Positions 43,133-51,291 of a DNA stretch of 64,000 nucleotides are shown here, in pieces. A program made the translations under genes and the position numbers. Numbering within the stretch: the stretch's first letter is position 1; each line of letters opens with the position of its first letter. The notes beneath the pieces were generated by a model. The model was not told the DNA's origin and ran no database searches. It saw only the letters and a program-made list of their open reading frames with translations. Source of the DNA: GCA-003244245 sp050699635 (GTDB lineage: Bacteria > Actinomycetota > Actinomycetes > Mycobacteriales > Pseudonocardiaceae); the NCBI GenBank assembly GCA_050699635.1, contig JBOHFK010000008.1, positions 21,798-85,797 on the forward strand, given 5' to 3'.

Positions 43133-44586
43133 GTCCCAGGCCGCCCGAACGATGGCAACCCCAGTGCTACCCCCGGCGTAGTCGGGCGTCGGCCGGCCAC
43201 CCAGGCATCGCCCGCGGCGGTCCGCCGATGGGCCCGCAACGCCGCCTCGGATACGAGGTGGTGTGGCGCGCCATAGGTGATCTCCGCATGCACCACGTCG
43301 CCCGGGCGGACCTCGATCTCACCCGGCTCGAAATGCACCAGCCGACCGTCTCGGGCCCGCCCGCTCATCCTGTGGGTGGCCGCATCCTTCCGGCCCTCGC
43401 CGGTAGAGACCAGCACCTCTACCACGCTACCGATCAGGCTCCGGTTGAGCTCCCAGGAAATCTCCTCCTGCAGCGCCACCAGCCGCTCGTAGCGTTCCTG
43501 TACGGTCGCCTTGGGCACTTGACCAGCCATGTCTGCGGCCGGGGTGCCCGGGCGGCGGGAGTACTGGAAGGTGAACGCCTGGGCGAAGCGGGCTTGGCGC
43601 ACCACGTCCAAGGTGGCCTGGAAGTCGGCTTCGGTCTCGCCCGGGAAACCGACGATGATGTCGGTGGACAGGGCCGCGTCGGGCATCGCGGCCCGTACCT
43701 CCTCGACGATCTTGAGGTAGCGCTGCGCGCGGTAAGAGCGGCGCATCGCCGCCAGCACCGCATCCGAACCGGACTGCAGCGGCATGTGCAACTGGTGGCA
43801 CACGTTCGGGGTGGTCGCCATCGCCTCGATGACGTCTGAGGTGAAGTCCCGCGGGTGCGGCGAGGTGAAGCGCACCCGCTCCAGACCGTCGACCCGCCCG
43901 CAGGCGCGCAGCAGGTCACCGAAGGCGCGGCGGTCGCCGAACCCGACCCCGTAGGCGTTGACGTTCTGCCCCAGCAGCGTCACCTCGAGCACACCCTCGG
44001 CCACCAGTGCCTGGATCTCCGCAAGCACCTCACCGGGCCGCCGGTCGACCTCCTTGCCGCGCAGCGCGGGCACGATGCAGAACGTGCAGGTGTTGTTGCA
44101 CCCGACGGAGATCGAGACCCACGCGGAGTGCGCCGAGTCCCGCTTCGCGGGCAGTGCGGACGGGAACACCTCCAGCGACTCGGCGATCTCGACCTGGGCA
44201 GCGTCGTTGTGGCGGGCCCGCTCCAGCAGGACCGGCAGCGAGGCGATGTTGTGAGTGCCGAACACCACGTCGACCCAGGGCGCCCGCCGGGTGATCTCGC
44301 CGCGGTCCTTCTGGGCCAGGCAACCCCCGACGGCGATCTGCATTCCGGGATGCTCGCGCTTGACCGGGCGTAACTGGCCCAGGTTGCCGTAGAGCCGGTT
44401 ATCGGCATTCTCCCGCACCGCGCAGGTGTTGAGCACGACCACGTCGGGGGTTGCGTCCTGCCCGGCGGGCACGTATCCAGCAGCCTCGAGCAACCCCGCC
44501 AACCGTTCGGAGTCGTGCACGTTCATCTGACAGCCGTAGGTACGCACGCGGTAGCTGCGTGGGTGCTGCTCGGTGCTCGCCGGCAT
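43129..44586 (-). CDS. miaB: tRNA-2-methylthio-N6-isopentenyladenosine37 methylthiotransferase
   Basis: A 485-residue radical-SAM enzyme that adds the methylthio group at A37 after MiaA. One cluster is bound by Cys19, Cys55 and Cys89 (Y-G-C-Q-M-N, N-T-C-A-V-R, G-G-C-L). The radical-SAM cluster is Cys163, Cys167 and Cys170 (G-C-N-N-T-C-T-F-C). A TRAM domain follows. An inverted repeat lies just upstream at 44603-44621. Confidence 0.95.
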   Translation of the reverse strand: MPASTEQHPRSYRVRTYGCQMNVHDSERLAGLLEAAGYVPAGQDATPDVVVLNTCAVRENADNRLYGNLGQLRPVKREHPGMQIAVGGCLAQKDRGEITRRAPWVDVVFGTHNIASLPVLLERARHNDAAQVEIAESLEVFPSALPAKRDSAHSAWVSISVGCNNTCTFCIVPALRGKEVDRRPGEVLAEIQALVAEGVLEVTLLGQNVNAYGVGFGDRRAFGDLLRACGRVDGLERVRFTSPHPRDFTSDVIEAMATTPNVCHQLHMPLQSGSDAVLAAMRRSYRAQRYLKIVEEVRAAMPDAALSTDIIVGFPGETEADFQATLDVVRQARFAQAFTFQYSRRPGTPAADMAGQVPKATVQERYERLVALQEEISWELNRSLIGSVVEVLVSTGEGRKDAATHRMSGRARDGRLVHFEPGEIEVRPGDVVHAEITYGAPHHLVSEAALRAHRRTAAGDAWVAGRRPTTPGVALGLPSFGRPGT

Positions 44587-44602
44587 CTGCTAATCGTCCT
44601 TC

Positions 44603-44621
44603 CTTACCCGCACAGGGTAAG
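44603..44621. promoter_or_regulatory. perfect inverted repeat in the miaB/gluA divergent spacer
   Basis: CTTACCC-gcaca-GGGTAAG has perfect 7-bp arms and a 5-base loop, 17 bp upstream of the miaB ATG. A second, smaller inverted repeat (CATCCT...AGGATG, 44678-44696) lies nearer gluA. Either could be an operator or a leader hairpin; no regulator can be named. Confidence 0.5.
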
Positions 44622-44731
44622 ACCGGGTCGTACCCCACGGTCGGGCTGCCCTCATCCCACCGATGGTGGTCCGCGCGCATCCTCATGGTAAGGATGACTC
44701 CGACGCCCTCACCCACCCGGAGGATTCGCCG

Positions 44732-45490
44732 ATGGGTTCGCCCGCACTAACCGACCCTCCGATGATCCGGATGACGGGGGTCCAGAAGCACTTCGGCTCG
44801 CTGCACGTGCTGCGCGACATCAACCTGGAGGTTGCGCGCGGGGAGGTGGTCGTCGTACTCGGGCCGTCCGGTTCCGGCAAGTCGACGCTGTGCCGCACGA
44901 TCAACCGGTTGGAGCCCATCGACGGCGGCAGCATCGAGATCGACGGGTCGCTGTTGCCCGAGGAAGGCCGCGCGCTGGCCCGGCTGCGGGCCGATGTCGG
45001 CATGGTCTTCCAGCAGTTCAACCTCTTTGCCCACAAGACCATCGCAGAGAACGTCGAGCTCGCCCCGGTGCGGGTGCGCCGGATCGGCAAGCGGGAAGCG
45101 CACGAGGCGGCGCTGCGACTGCTCACCCGGGTCGGGATCGTCGATCAGGCCGACAAGTACCCCGCCCAGCTGTCCGGTGGTCAGCAGCAACGGGCCGCGA
45201 TTGCCCGCGCACTGGCCATGCAGCCCAAGGTGATGCTCTTCGATGAACCGACGTCGGCGCTGGACCCCGAGATGGTTCAAGAGGTGCTCGACGTGATGAC
45301 CTCACTGGCCGCGGAGGGCATGACCATGCTCGTGGTGACCCACGAGATGGGGTTCGCCCGTCGGGCCGCACACCGGGTGGTGTTCATGTCCGATGGCGAC
45401 ATCGTGGAAGATTCCCCACCCGACCAGTTCTTCACCGCCCCACGCTCGGTTCGTGCCAAGGATTTCCTCGGAAAGATCTTGACACACTGA
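44732..45490 (+). CDS. gluA: glutamate ABC transporter ATP-binding protein
   Basis: A 252-residue ABC ATPase. Walker A G-P-S-G-S-G-K-S-T, Q-loop V-F-Q-Q-F-N-L-F, signature L-S-G-G-Q-Q-Q-R, Walker B V-M-L-F-D-E-P-T-S-A-L-D and switch V-T-H-E-M-G. It powers polar amino acid (glutamate) import. ATG 44732 is preceded by GGAGGA; ATG 44762 is a shorter alternative. It is the first gene of gluABCD, the order known from corynebacteria and streptomycetes. Confidence 0.93.
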   Translation: MGSPALTDPPMIRMTGVQKHFGSLHVLRDINLEVARGEVVVVLGPSGSGKSTLCRTINRLEPIDGGSIEIDGSLLPEEGRALARLRADVGMVFQQFNLFAHKTIAENVELAPVRVRRIGKREAHEAALRLLTRVGIVDQADKYPAQLSGGQQQRAAIARALAMQPKVMLFDEPTSALDPEMVQEVLDVMTSLAAEGMTMLVVTHEMGFARRAAHRVVFMSDGDIVEDSPPDQFFTAPRSVRAKDFLGKILTH

Positions 45491-45532
45491 TTTGGTCCAC
45501 TTCCGGTCCTACCAAGACGTGAGGAGTAGCGA

Positions 45533-46426
45533 ATGCGCTGGAACGCTGTACTCAAGGTGGGGGCGGCGCTGGCCGCGCTAGCCATGGCCGCAGCCGGATG
45601 TGGACAGCAGCAGAGTCTGGGTGGCGGCGGGTCGACACCATCGGTGGCCCAAGGTGTCCACTTCGAGCCAGGCACCACGATGGCCAAGATCGTCGAGGCT
45701 CACACCATCCGGATCGGCACCAAGTTCGACCAGCCGCTGTTCGGTCAGCAAGCACTAGGCGGCCAGCTCAGCGGGTTCGACACCGAGGTCGGGCGAATCA
45801 TCGCCGGCGCGCTCGGGATCGCGCCTGACCAAGTGAAGTGGGTGGAGTCACCCTCCGCACAGCGCGAAGAGTTGATCAAACAGGGCAAGGTCGACCTGGT
45901 GGTGGCGACCTACACGATCAACGACAAGCGCCGCCAGCAGGTGAGCTTCGCAGGCCCGTACTACGTTGCTGGTCAGTCACTCATGGTCAAGTCCGACAAC
46001 AACACCGTCACCGGGCCCGACTCGCTGCGCAACACCAAAGCCCGGGTCTGCTCGGTACAGGGTTCGACCCCGGCGGAGAACATCCGCAAGTACATTGATC
46101 CCAACCAGCTGACGGTGTTCGATGTCTACTCCAAGTGCGCCGACGCGCTGCGCACCGGCCAGGTCGATGTGGTGACCACCGACAACGTGGTGTTGCTGGG
46201 GTTCGTGTCCAACAGCAATGGCGGATTCAAGCTGGTCGGTGACACCTTCACCAAGGAGCCCTACGGCATCGGCATCACCAAGGGCGATGTCGCGTTCTGC
46301 ACGTTCATCAACGACACGCTCACCCAGGCAGCCAAGTCCGGCGCGTATGCCGACGCCTGGAAGACGACGGCAGGGAAGGTGGCGGCGCAGACACCTGAGC
46401 TGCCGACCCTGGATACCTGCAGCTGA
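45533..46426 (+). CDS. gluB: glutamate ABC transporter substrate-binding lipoprotein
   Basis: A 297-residue SBP_bac_3 protein. The lipoprotein signal ends at A-A-G-C with Cys23. Both lobes are present: I-R-I-G-T-K-F-D-Q-P-L-F-G, G-F-D-T-E-V-G-R-I-I-A, D-L-V-V-A-T-Y-T-I-N-D-K-R-R, F-A-G-P-Y-Y-V-A-G-Q and Y-G-I-G-I-T-K-G-D. GAGGAG lies upstream of ATG 45533. It hands glutamate to GluCD. Confidence 0.92.
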   Translation: MRWNAVLKVGAALAALAMAAAGCGQQQSLGGGGSTPSVAQGVHFEPGTTMAKIVEAHTIRIGTKFDQPLFGQQALGGQLSGFDTEVGRIIAGALGIAPDQVKWVESPSAQREELIKQGKVDLVVATYTINDKRRQQVSFAGPYYVAGQSLMVKSDNNTVTGPDSLRNTKARVCSVQGSTPAENIRKYIDPNQLTVFDVYSKCADALRTGQVDVVTTDNVVLLGFVSNSNGGFKLVGDTFTKEPYGIGITKGDVAFCTFINDTLTQAAKSGAYADAWKTTAGKVAAQTPELPTLDTCS

Positions 46427-46439
46427 CCGTGCAACGCCA

Positions 46440-47090
46440 ATGGACATAATCCTCGACAACATCGGTCTGTACCGCGACGGTCTGCTCACGACCCTGCTGA
46501 TCTGTTTCTACGCGGGAATCGGATCGCTGGTGCTCGGCACGCTGATCGCCACGTTCCGGATCTCCCCGTTCCCGCCGCTGCGGGCGGCAGGTACGGCCTG
46601 GGTGACGGTGTTCCGCAACTGCCCACTGACCGTTGTGCTGTTCTTCTGCGCTTTCGGGCTGCCCGAGCTTGGCCTCCACGGCGCCTACTTCTGGTTCGGC
46701 GTCAGTGGCTTGGTGCTCTATACCTCGGCGTTCGTGTGCGAGGCCGTGCGCAGCGGAATCAACGCGGTTCCCGCTGGGCAGGCCGAGGCCGCTCGGGCGG
46801 TGGGGCTGACCTTCGTCCAGTCGCTGCGAGAGATCGTGCTGCCGCAGGCGCTGCGCAGCGCGGTGCCACCGCTGGGCAGTGTGATGATCGCGATGGTGAA
46901 GAATTCGGCCATCGTCGGCGCGTTCGGGGTCGGCGGTGACCTGTTCAGCGTGCAGGCCCGATTGACCTCCGCGCAGGGCCTCGCGCTCATTCCGGTACTG
47001 CTCGGAGTGGCGGCGGGTTACCTGATCATCACCATTCCGGCGGGGGTGGCGCTCGGGGTCATCGAGCGTCGGGTGGCGGTGGCGCGGTGA
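46440..47090 (+). CDS. gluC: glutamate ABC transporter permease
   Basis: A 216-residue HisM/GlnP-type permease with ~5 helices. The EAA loop is E-A-A-R-A-V-G-L-T-F-V-Q-S-L-R-E-I-V-L-P-Q-A. ATG 46440 is 13 bp after gluB. The stop overlaps the GTG of gluD by 4 bp. Confidence 0.92.
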   Translation: MDIILDNIGLYRDGLLTTLLICFYAGIGSLVLGTLIATFRISPFPPLRAAGTAWVTVFRNCPLTVVLFFCAFGLPELGLHGAYFWFGVSGLVLYTSAFVCEAVRSGINAVPAGQAEAARAVGLTFVQSLREIVLPQALRSAVPPLGSVMIAMVKNSAIVGAFGVGGDLFSVQARLTSAQGLALIPVLLGVAAGYLIITIPAGVALGVIERRVAVAR

Positions 47091-47986
47091 GCACCACAGT
47101 TCTCTATGACCGCCCGGGCCCGCGCACCCGCCGGCGAATCATCGCGGGCAGCGTCGCCGTGAGCGTGGCTCTTGCCGTCCTGGTGATCGCGGTGCTGGTG
47201 CGGCTGGCGGCTCAAGGCCAGCTGACCGAGGAGAAGTGGGGACCGGTAGTCAACCCGGCGAACCCGTCGTTCGTGGCGTTGTGGGTGAATCTCGGACTCG
47301 CTTTGCTGGACAACGTCGAAGCCGCCTTCTTGGCGATGGTGTTCTCGCTGCTGCTGGGCACCGTGCTGGCCCTGACCAGGATCGGCTTGCCCCGCTGGGG
47401 GCGCTGGAGCGTGGTGGTGCCAATTGAGTTCTTCCGCGGTCTACCGGTCGTCATAGCGATCTTCTTCGCGGCCCGGGTGCTGCCCGATCTGGGCGTGGAT
47501 CTGCCGCTGCTGTGGTACCTGGTGATCGGGCTCACCGCGTACAACTCGGTGATCATCGCCGAGATCGTGCGGGCCGGCATCGCCTCGCTGCCCCGTGGCC
47601 AGGCTGAGGCCGCGGCAGCGGTCGGGCTCACCCGCGGGCAGGCACTGCGCTCGATCCTGCTCCCCCAAGCCGTTCGCGTGATGCTGCCCGCGCTGATCAG
47701 CCAGCTCGTGGTGATCTTCAAAGACACCTCACTCGGTTTTGTGATCCAGTACATCGAGGCGGTACGGTTCGTGGGGATCGCCATTCAGGAGCTGCACAAC
47801 CCACTTCAGCTCTACCTGACCGTGGGCGCGATCTTCATTCTGATCAACTACGGAGTGAGCAGGCTGGCCGTCTGGACCGAACGACGGCTGACTCACCGCG
47901 TGCGCCGGGGCATAGCGGTGCCGCAGGCCATGGCACCACTGCCGGGAGGGACGACACTGGCCGGAACCAGCGCGGCAGGAGGCTGA
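47087..47986 (+). CDS. gluD: glutamate ABC transporter permease
   Basis: A 299-residue permease with an extra N-terminal helix and a ~30-residue cytoplasmic tail compared with GluC. The EAA loop is E-A-A-A-A-V-G-L-T-R-G-Q-A-L-R-S-I-L-L-P-Q. The GTG 47087 start overlaps gluC. It ends the operon, 16 bp before the convergent MntP-like stop. Confidence 0.92.
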   Translation: MSTTVLYDRPGPRTRRRIIAGSVAVSVALAVLVIAVLVRLAAQGQLTEEKWGPVVNPANPSFVALWVNLGLALLDNVEAAFLAMVFSLLLGTVLALTRIGLPRWGRWSVVVPIEFFRGLPVVIAIFFAARVLPDLGVDLPLLWYLVIGLTAYNSVIIAEIVRAGIASLPRGQAEAAAAVGLTRGQALRSILLPQAVRVMLPALISQLVVIFKDTSLGFVIQYIEAVRFVGIAIQELHNPLQLYLTVGAIFILINYGVSRLAVWTERRLTHRVRRGIAVPQAMAPLPGGTTLAGTSAAGG

Positions 47987-48002
47987 TAGTTGGGCCGGTT
48001 TT

Positions 48003-48566
48003 TCAGCCGGTGACCTGCTCGACGAGCTGGTAGACACCGATCAGGAGCAGGCCAATAGCAGCGAGCCGCCCCGCTGCATCGCGGAATCGTTCGCCGAGCC
48101 GCGCCCCAATAAACAACCCGAGCTGAGAAGCGACCACACCCTGGATAGCGATGGCGGCGAAACCGGCGGCAATGGGAATATGGGCCAGCCCGAGTCCGAA
48201 CCCCGCCGCGAGCTCGTCAGGGCTGATTGATATGCCGAGCCCGATCAGTCCGAAAACATCCTCGCTCATGCGCTTGCGCACCCGCTCGACCTCACTCGTG
48301 TCCCGGTCCAGCAGTAAGTAAGCGCCCAGCAGGATGAAGACGCCGGCGCCGACGTAACCGGCCGGCTCCCCGATCGCCTCGGCGAGCTCAGCACCGAGCA
48401 CCAGGCCGGTCAACATCGCAGCGACCTGACAGCTAGCGAGCACAAGTGACACCCGCCATCGTGCCCAACCGGACAGCCCGAGGGCGCCGAGTGCGGTTGA
48501 GACGGACAGTACGTCCAGGCCCAATGGCAACACAAAGATCACGGTCTTGGCCAATGCGCTCAGCAT
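48003..48566 (-). CDS. MntP-like manganese/heavy-metal efflux membrane protein
   Basis: A 187-residue protein of six helices in two repeated halves: V-L-P-L-G-L-D-V-L-S-V-S-T-A-L-G-A and I-G-L-G-I-S-I-S-P-D-E-L-A-A-G-F-G-L. The membrane Asp/Glu pairs are those expected in MntP-type exporters. It faces a second homologue (48963-49844) across a 396-bp spacer. Metal specificity cannot be told. GTG/ATG choice is clear (ATG 48566), but the ribosome site is weak. Confidence 0.75.
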   Translation of the reverse strand: MLSALAKTVIFVLPLGLDVLSVSTALGALGLSGWARWRVSLVLASCQVAAMLTGLVLGAELAEAIGEPAGYVGAGVFILLGAYLLLDRDTSEVERVRKRMSEDVFGLIGLGISISPDELAAGFGLGLAHIPIAAGFAAIAIQGVVASQLGLFIGARLGERFRDAAGRLAAIGLLLIGVYQLVEQVTG

Positions 48567-48962
48567 AAATTCAATTCCTACTCAGCGTAGTCGATCAAGA
48601 ATGCTTGGTAGTTTTTACTGGGAACCGCAGCGGACCGCCCAACAACAACGTATAGAGAGTTGGACGTAGGCTCGTCAAGACCTGAGAATTCTCGCAGGCC
48701 CGCTGCGCTTGGTGGCGCACCATGGGGGCTAGCAGGGCCGGTGATTGCTCCGAAAATCCGGAGCTGATTAGGCTGTTCGGCCGAAGTCCTTCTCATGCGC
48801 AGCGCCGCCCGGCGCGTCCCCGTGTCGCCTCGGCGAGGAGTCCACGCGATCTCTTCGACGAGCATCGCTGCGCACGGTACGGTCTCGGGCCATCGCTGCG
48901 CCGGGACAGGAGTCCACCACAAGGAAGCCAGTGACACCAGAGGATTGGAGATAACGCGCCCG
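48567..48962. other. 396-bp divergent spacer between two MntP-like genes
   Basis: No coding sequence with actinobacterial codon bias is seen on either strand. Base composition is somewhat lower in G+C than the surroundings. A manganese (yybP-ykoY) riboswitch would be expected near mntP in many bacteria; I could not find its conserved core. The spacer must hold two divergent promoters. Confidence 0.5.
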
Positions 48963-49844
48963 ATGGGCAACGCTCTTACTCTTCTGTTGTTCGTGTTACC
49001 GCTGGGCGTAGACACGTTCGCGATCACCGCGGCGGTGGGAGCGAACCGGATCTCCGGTTGGAGCCGGTGGCGGATTTCAATGATCTTCGCCATTTGTGAA
49101 GGTGGTACACCACTGATCGGTCTGGGCCTCGGCTCATCGGTCGGACAAGCGGTCGGAGGCACCGCCGAATACTTCTCTGGCGCTCTGCTCATCCTACTCG
49201 GCAGCTACCTATGGTGGTCCAATGACGACGATGATGACGACGATGACGAGGTGGCGAAAGCTCGGCGGCTCGTCAGCGCTCGCGGCCTCGCCCTTATCGG
49301 GCTGGCCCTATCGATCAGCATCGATGAGCTGGCGATTGGATTCAGTTTCGGCCTTGGCGCCACTCTCGCCGCACCTACTACCATCGTTGCCATCATCACG
49401 ATTCAAGCGCTTGTCGTGTCACAGCTCGGACTGTCTCTTGGTGCCCGGATCAGCGAACGCCTGCGCGAACGCATCGAACGTATCGCCGGCCCAATCCTGA
49501 TCTTCCTAGGATTCTATCCCCTGGCCGAAGCGCTCATCCGCACCGAGTTGATCCCACCAGACGGTGCGGTAATCGTCAGCACCGTTGCGATCGTTCTATC
49601 GGCTGTCATCGTTTACCGCCGCCTCGCGGCTCAAACGCACACGGATCGGACCGCGTCATCGCGGCCTCCACAGCTGCCGGTATTCGCCACGGTCGCTAGC
49701 TGTCGTCATCATTTACCGCCGCCTTGCGGCGACAATGTTGGCGGTAGTGATCAAGCCGACGGCGAGGAGTTGCCTGCTGGTCAGGGACTCGCCGAGCACC
49801 GCGTAACCGACCATCGCGGCGACCGCCGGACCCGCGCTGAGTAG
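48963..49844 (+). CDS. MntP-like efflux membrane protein with poly-Asp loop
   Basis: A homologue of the 48003-48566 protein: V-L-P-L-G-V-D-T-F-A-I-T-A-A-V-G-A and I-G-L-A-L-S-I-S-I-D-E-L-A-I-G-F-S-F-G-L. Between helices 3 and 4 a run of nine aspartates and a glutamate (coded around 49223-49252) forms a likely metal-binding cytoplasmic loop. After S-A-V-I-V-Y-R-R-L-A-A the last ~75 residues are non-hydrophobic and run antisense over the EamA gene, so the natural C-terminus may have been lost or shifted. ATG 48963 is the probable start. Confidence 0.7.
   Translation: MGNALTLLLFVLPLGVDTFAITAAVGANRISGWSRWRISMIFAICEGGTPLIGLGLGSSVGQAVGGTAEYFSGALLILLGSYLWWSNDDDDDDDDEVAKARRLVSARGLALIGLALSISIDELAIGFSFGLGATLAAPTTIVAIITIQALVVSQLGLSLGARISERLRERIERIAGPILIFLGFYPLAEALIRTELIPPDGAVIVSTVAIVLSAVIVYRRLAAQTHTDRTASSRPPQLPVFATVASCRHHLPPPCGDNVGGSDQADGEELPAGQGLAEHRVTDHRGDRRTRAE
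49602..49731. repeat. imperfect ~30-bp direct repeat near the MntP-like gene end
   Basis: A segment reading GTC-ATCGTTTACCGCCGCC-TCGCGGC (49606-49630) recurs at 49702-49730 with one to three changes. The first copy encodes the end of the last helix of the MntP-like protein; the second covers the 3' end of the convergent EamA gene. This suggests a past duplication at the junction. Confidence 0.65.
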
Positions 49845-50591
49845 AATGCCGAACACGCCGGGGTTGATCCGTTGCAGCGTGCGCAGGTCGAGCGCGTAGG
49901 GCACCAACGACGACAGTATCGCGACGCCGAGGCTGCGGATGAGCACATCGGCGTGCCTCAGCTGTTCACCGCCGGTGAGAACCGCTAGCGGGGCGAGAAC
50001 GACAGCACCGGCGGCCATGGCCAGCGCCAGGCCGCTCCAATCGGTGAACAGTTCGCCGATGCGTCGATTGAGGAGCACATAACCGGCGCGCAAGAGGCCC
50101 GACGTGGTTCCGAACACAAGACCGGCAATGTCCAGATCCCGGTGGGTTATCGCAAGCAAGGACAGCCCGATCGCGGACAACGCGACCCACAGCAGGTCAG
50201 TGCGGCGTCGAGACAGCGCCAGCGAGAGACCAAGCGGGCCGAGTAGCTCCAAACTCGACGCGACCCCAATGGGGATCCGTGCGATCGCGTGGAAATAGGT
50301 GACGTTCATCGCGGCCACGACGAGACCAAGACCGAGGGCAGTGCTCCGCTGGCGGGTGCTGAGCCCGCGGAGCCGAGGACGGACCAGGGCACACAACACG
50401 AGGGCCGTCCACGCGATGCGCAGGCCCCCCAGCCCGGTGGGGCCAACGCGGCCGAACAGATCCTTCGCGACCGCCGAGCCCAGCTGCAGGCTGGCGATCT
50501 GGGTAAGGACCAGGCCGGCTGGGCTAACCGTGCTGTGCGCCGGCGTGCTGGCGCCGCCGTAGTGGAGGGCCGATCTCGAGAAGCGTGTCAC
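49713..50591 (-). CDS. EamA/DMT-superfamily permease
   Basis: A 292-residue, ten-helix transporter. M-N-V-T-Y-F-H-A-I-A-R-I-P-I-G-V-A-S-S-L-E-L-L-G-P-L-G and L-S-S-L-V-P-Y-A-L-D-L-R-T-L-Q-R match RhtA-like exporters. It is divergent from and overlapping at the 5' side with a CGNR zinc-finger gene, a common pairing in which the regulator controls the exporter (inference). The true start may be somewhat downstream of 50591. Confidence 0.8.
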   Translation of the reverse strand: MTRFSRSALHYGGASTPAHSTVSPAGLVLTQIASLQLGSAVAKDLFGRVGPTGLGGLRIAWTALVLCALVRPRLRGLSTRQRSTALGLGLVVAAMNVTYFHAIARIPIGVASSLELLGPLGLSLALSRRRTDLLWVALSAIGLSLLAITHRDLDIAGLVFGTTSGLLRAGYVLLNRRIGELFTDWSGLALAMAAGAVVLAPLAVLTGGEQLRHADVLIRSLGVAILSSLVPYALDLRTLQRINPGVFGILLSAGPAVAAMVGYAVLGESLTSRQLLAVGLITTANIVAARRR

Positions 50592-50671
50592 CCGCAGTTT
50601 TCCAGGTCATCGAAGTTGAACACCGCGCGAGCCGGCTGGTCGCGCAGGCCCCATCGTGCTGTCATGTTCTT

Positions 50672-51184
50672 ATGCAGTTCAACCATTACGGCGGGGAGGC
50701 CGCTCTGCTGGCCGCCGACCTCGTCAACTTGCCACCATCGAGCGTGGCGCATGACGTCGCTGCGGTCCTGACCACTCACGGCGTGGTTGATCCCAAGCCC
50801 ACTTCTGATCAAGCACGCCAGCTGCTCGGCTGGGCCGCCCGCCTCGCCCCCTGCTTCGGGACCCAACACAGCCACGAACAGTGCCGACTGGTCAACGAGC
50901 TGCTCGCCACGGCGGCCAGCAAGCCCTACATCTCCGTCCATGACGGCCACCGGCCACACCTGCACTACCGCTCTCCCGACGACGACCTGGTCTCCCGGGT
51001 TCACGCCGTCACCACCGCGGGGCTCGCCTACATGATCTGCTTCGCTGGCGGCACTCGGCTCGGCCGCTGCGCCCGTACCGGCTGCAACACCGTCTTCGTC
51101 GACATCTCCCGCAACGGGCGCCGCCGACACTGCACAGTCCGCTGCGCCAACACCGCCGCGGTCCAGCGCCACCGCACCCGCTGA
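50672..51184 (+). CDS. ABATE/CGNR zinc-finger regulator (variant)
   Basis: A 170-residue protein starting M-Q-F-N-H-Y-G-G-E-A-A-L-L-A-A-D-L-V-N, the usual ABATE N-terminus. The C-terminal zinc finger reads C-A-R-T-G-C-N-T-V-F-V-D ... R-R-H-C-T-V-R-C-A-N-T, so the cysteines are kept but the eponymous C-G-N-R is C-A-N-T. Such proteins are stress-linked transcription regulators. Divergent from the EamA permease. Confidence 0.8.
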   Translation: MQFNHYGGEAALLAADLVNLPPSSVAHDVAAVLTTHGVVDPKPTSDQARQLLGWAARLAPCFGTQHSHEQCRLVNELLATAASKPYISVHDGHRPHLHYRSPDDDLVSRVHAVTTAGLAYMICFAGGTRLGRCARTGCNTVFVDISRNGRRRHCTVRCANTAAVQRHRTR

Positions 51185-51291
51185 CCCCAGCTCACCGCCC
51201 GACCCGCACGGACGCGATCGACCGCGCTTCCCGCGAACGCCTAGAGTCGTCGCGGTGTGCAGGCAACCGGTGACTCGAGGTCGGATCGGCG

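Noticed and set aside
42602..43276. 224-codon plus-strand frame after the DUF349 gene
   Set aside because: Gln/Arg/His-rich shadow of the membrane protein and miaB end.
48567..48962. yybP-ykoY manganese riboswitch upstream of the MntP-like genes
   Set aside because: I could not find the conserved core on either strand; a covariance-model search would decide.
48578..49192. 204-codon minus-strand frame between the MntP-like genes
   Set aside because: It overlaps the convincing plus-strand MntP start region and lacks any domain or hydrophobic pattern.
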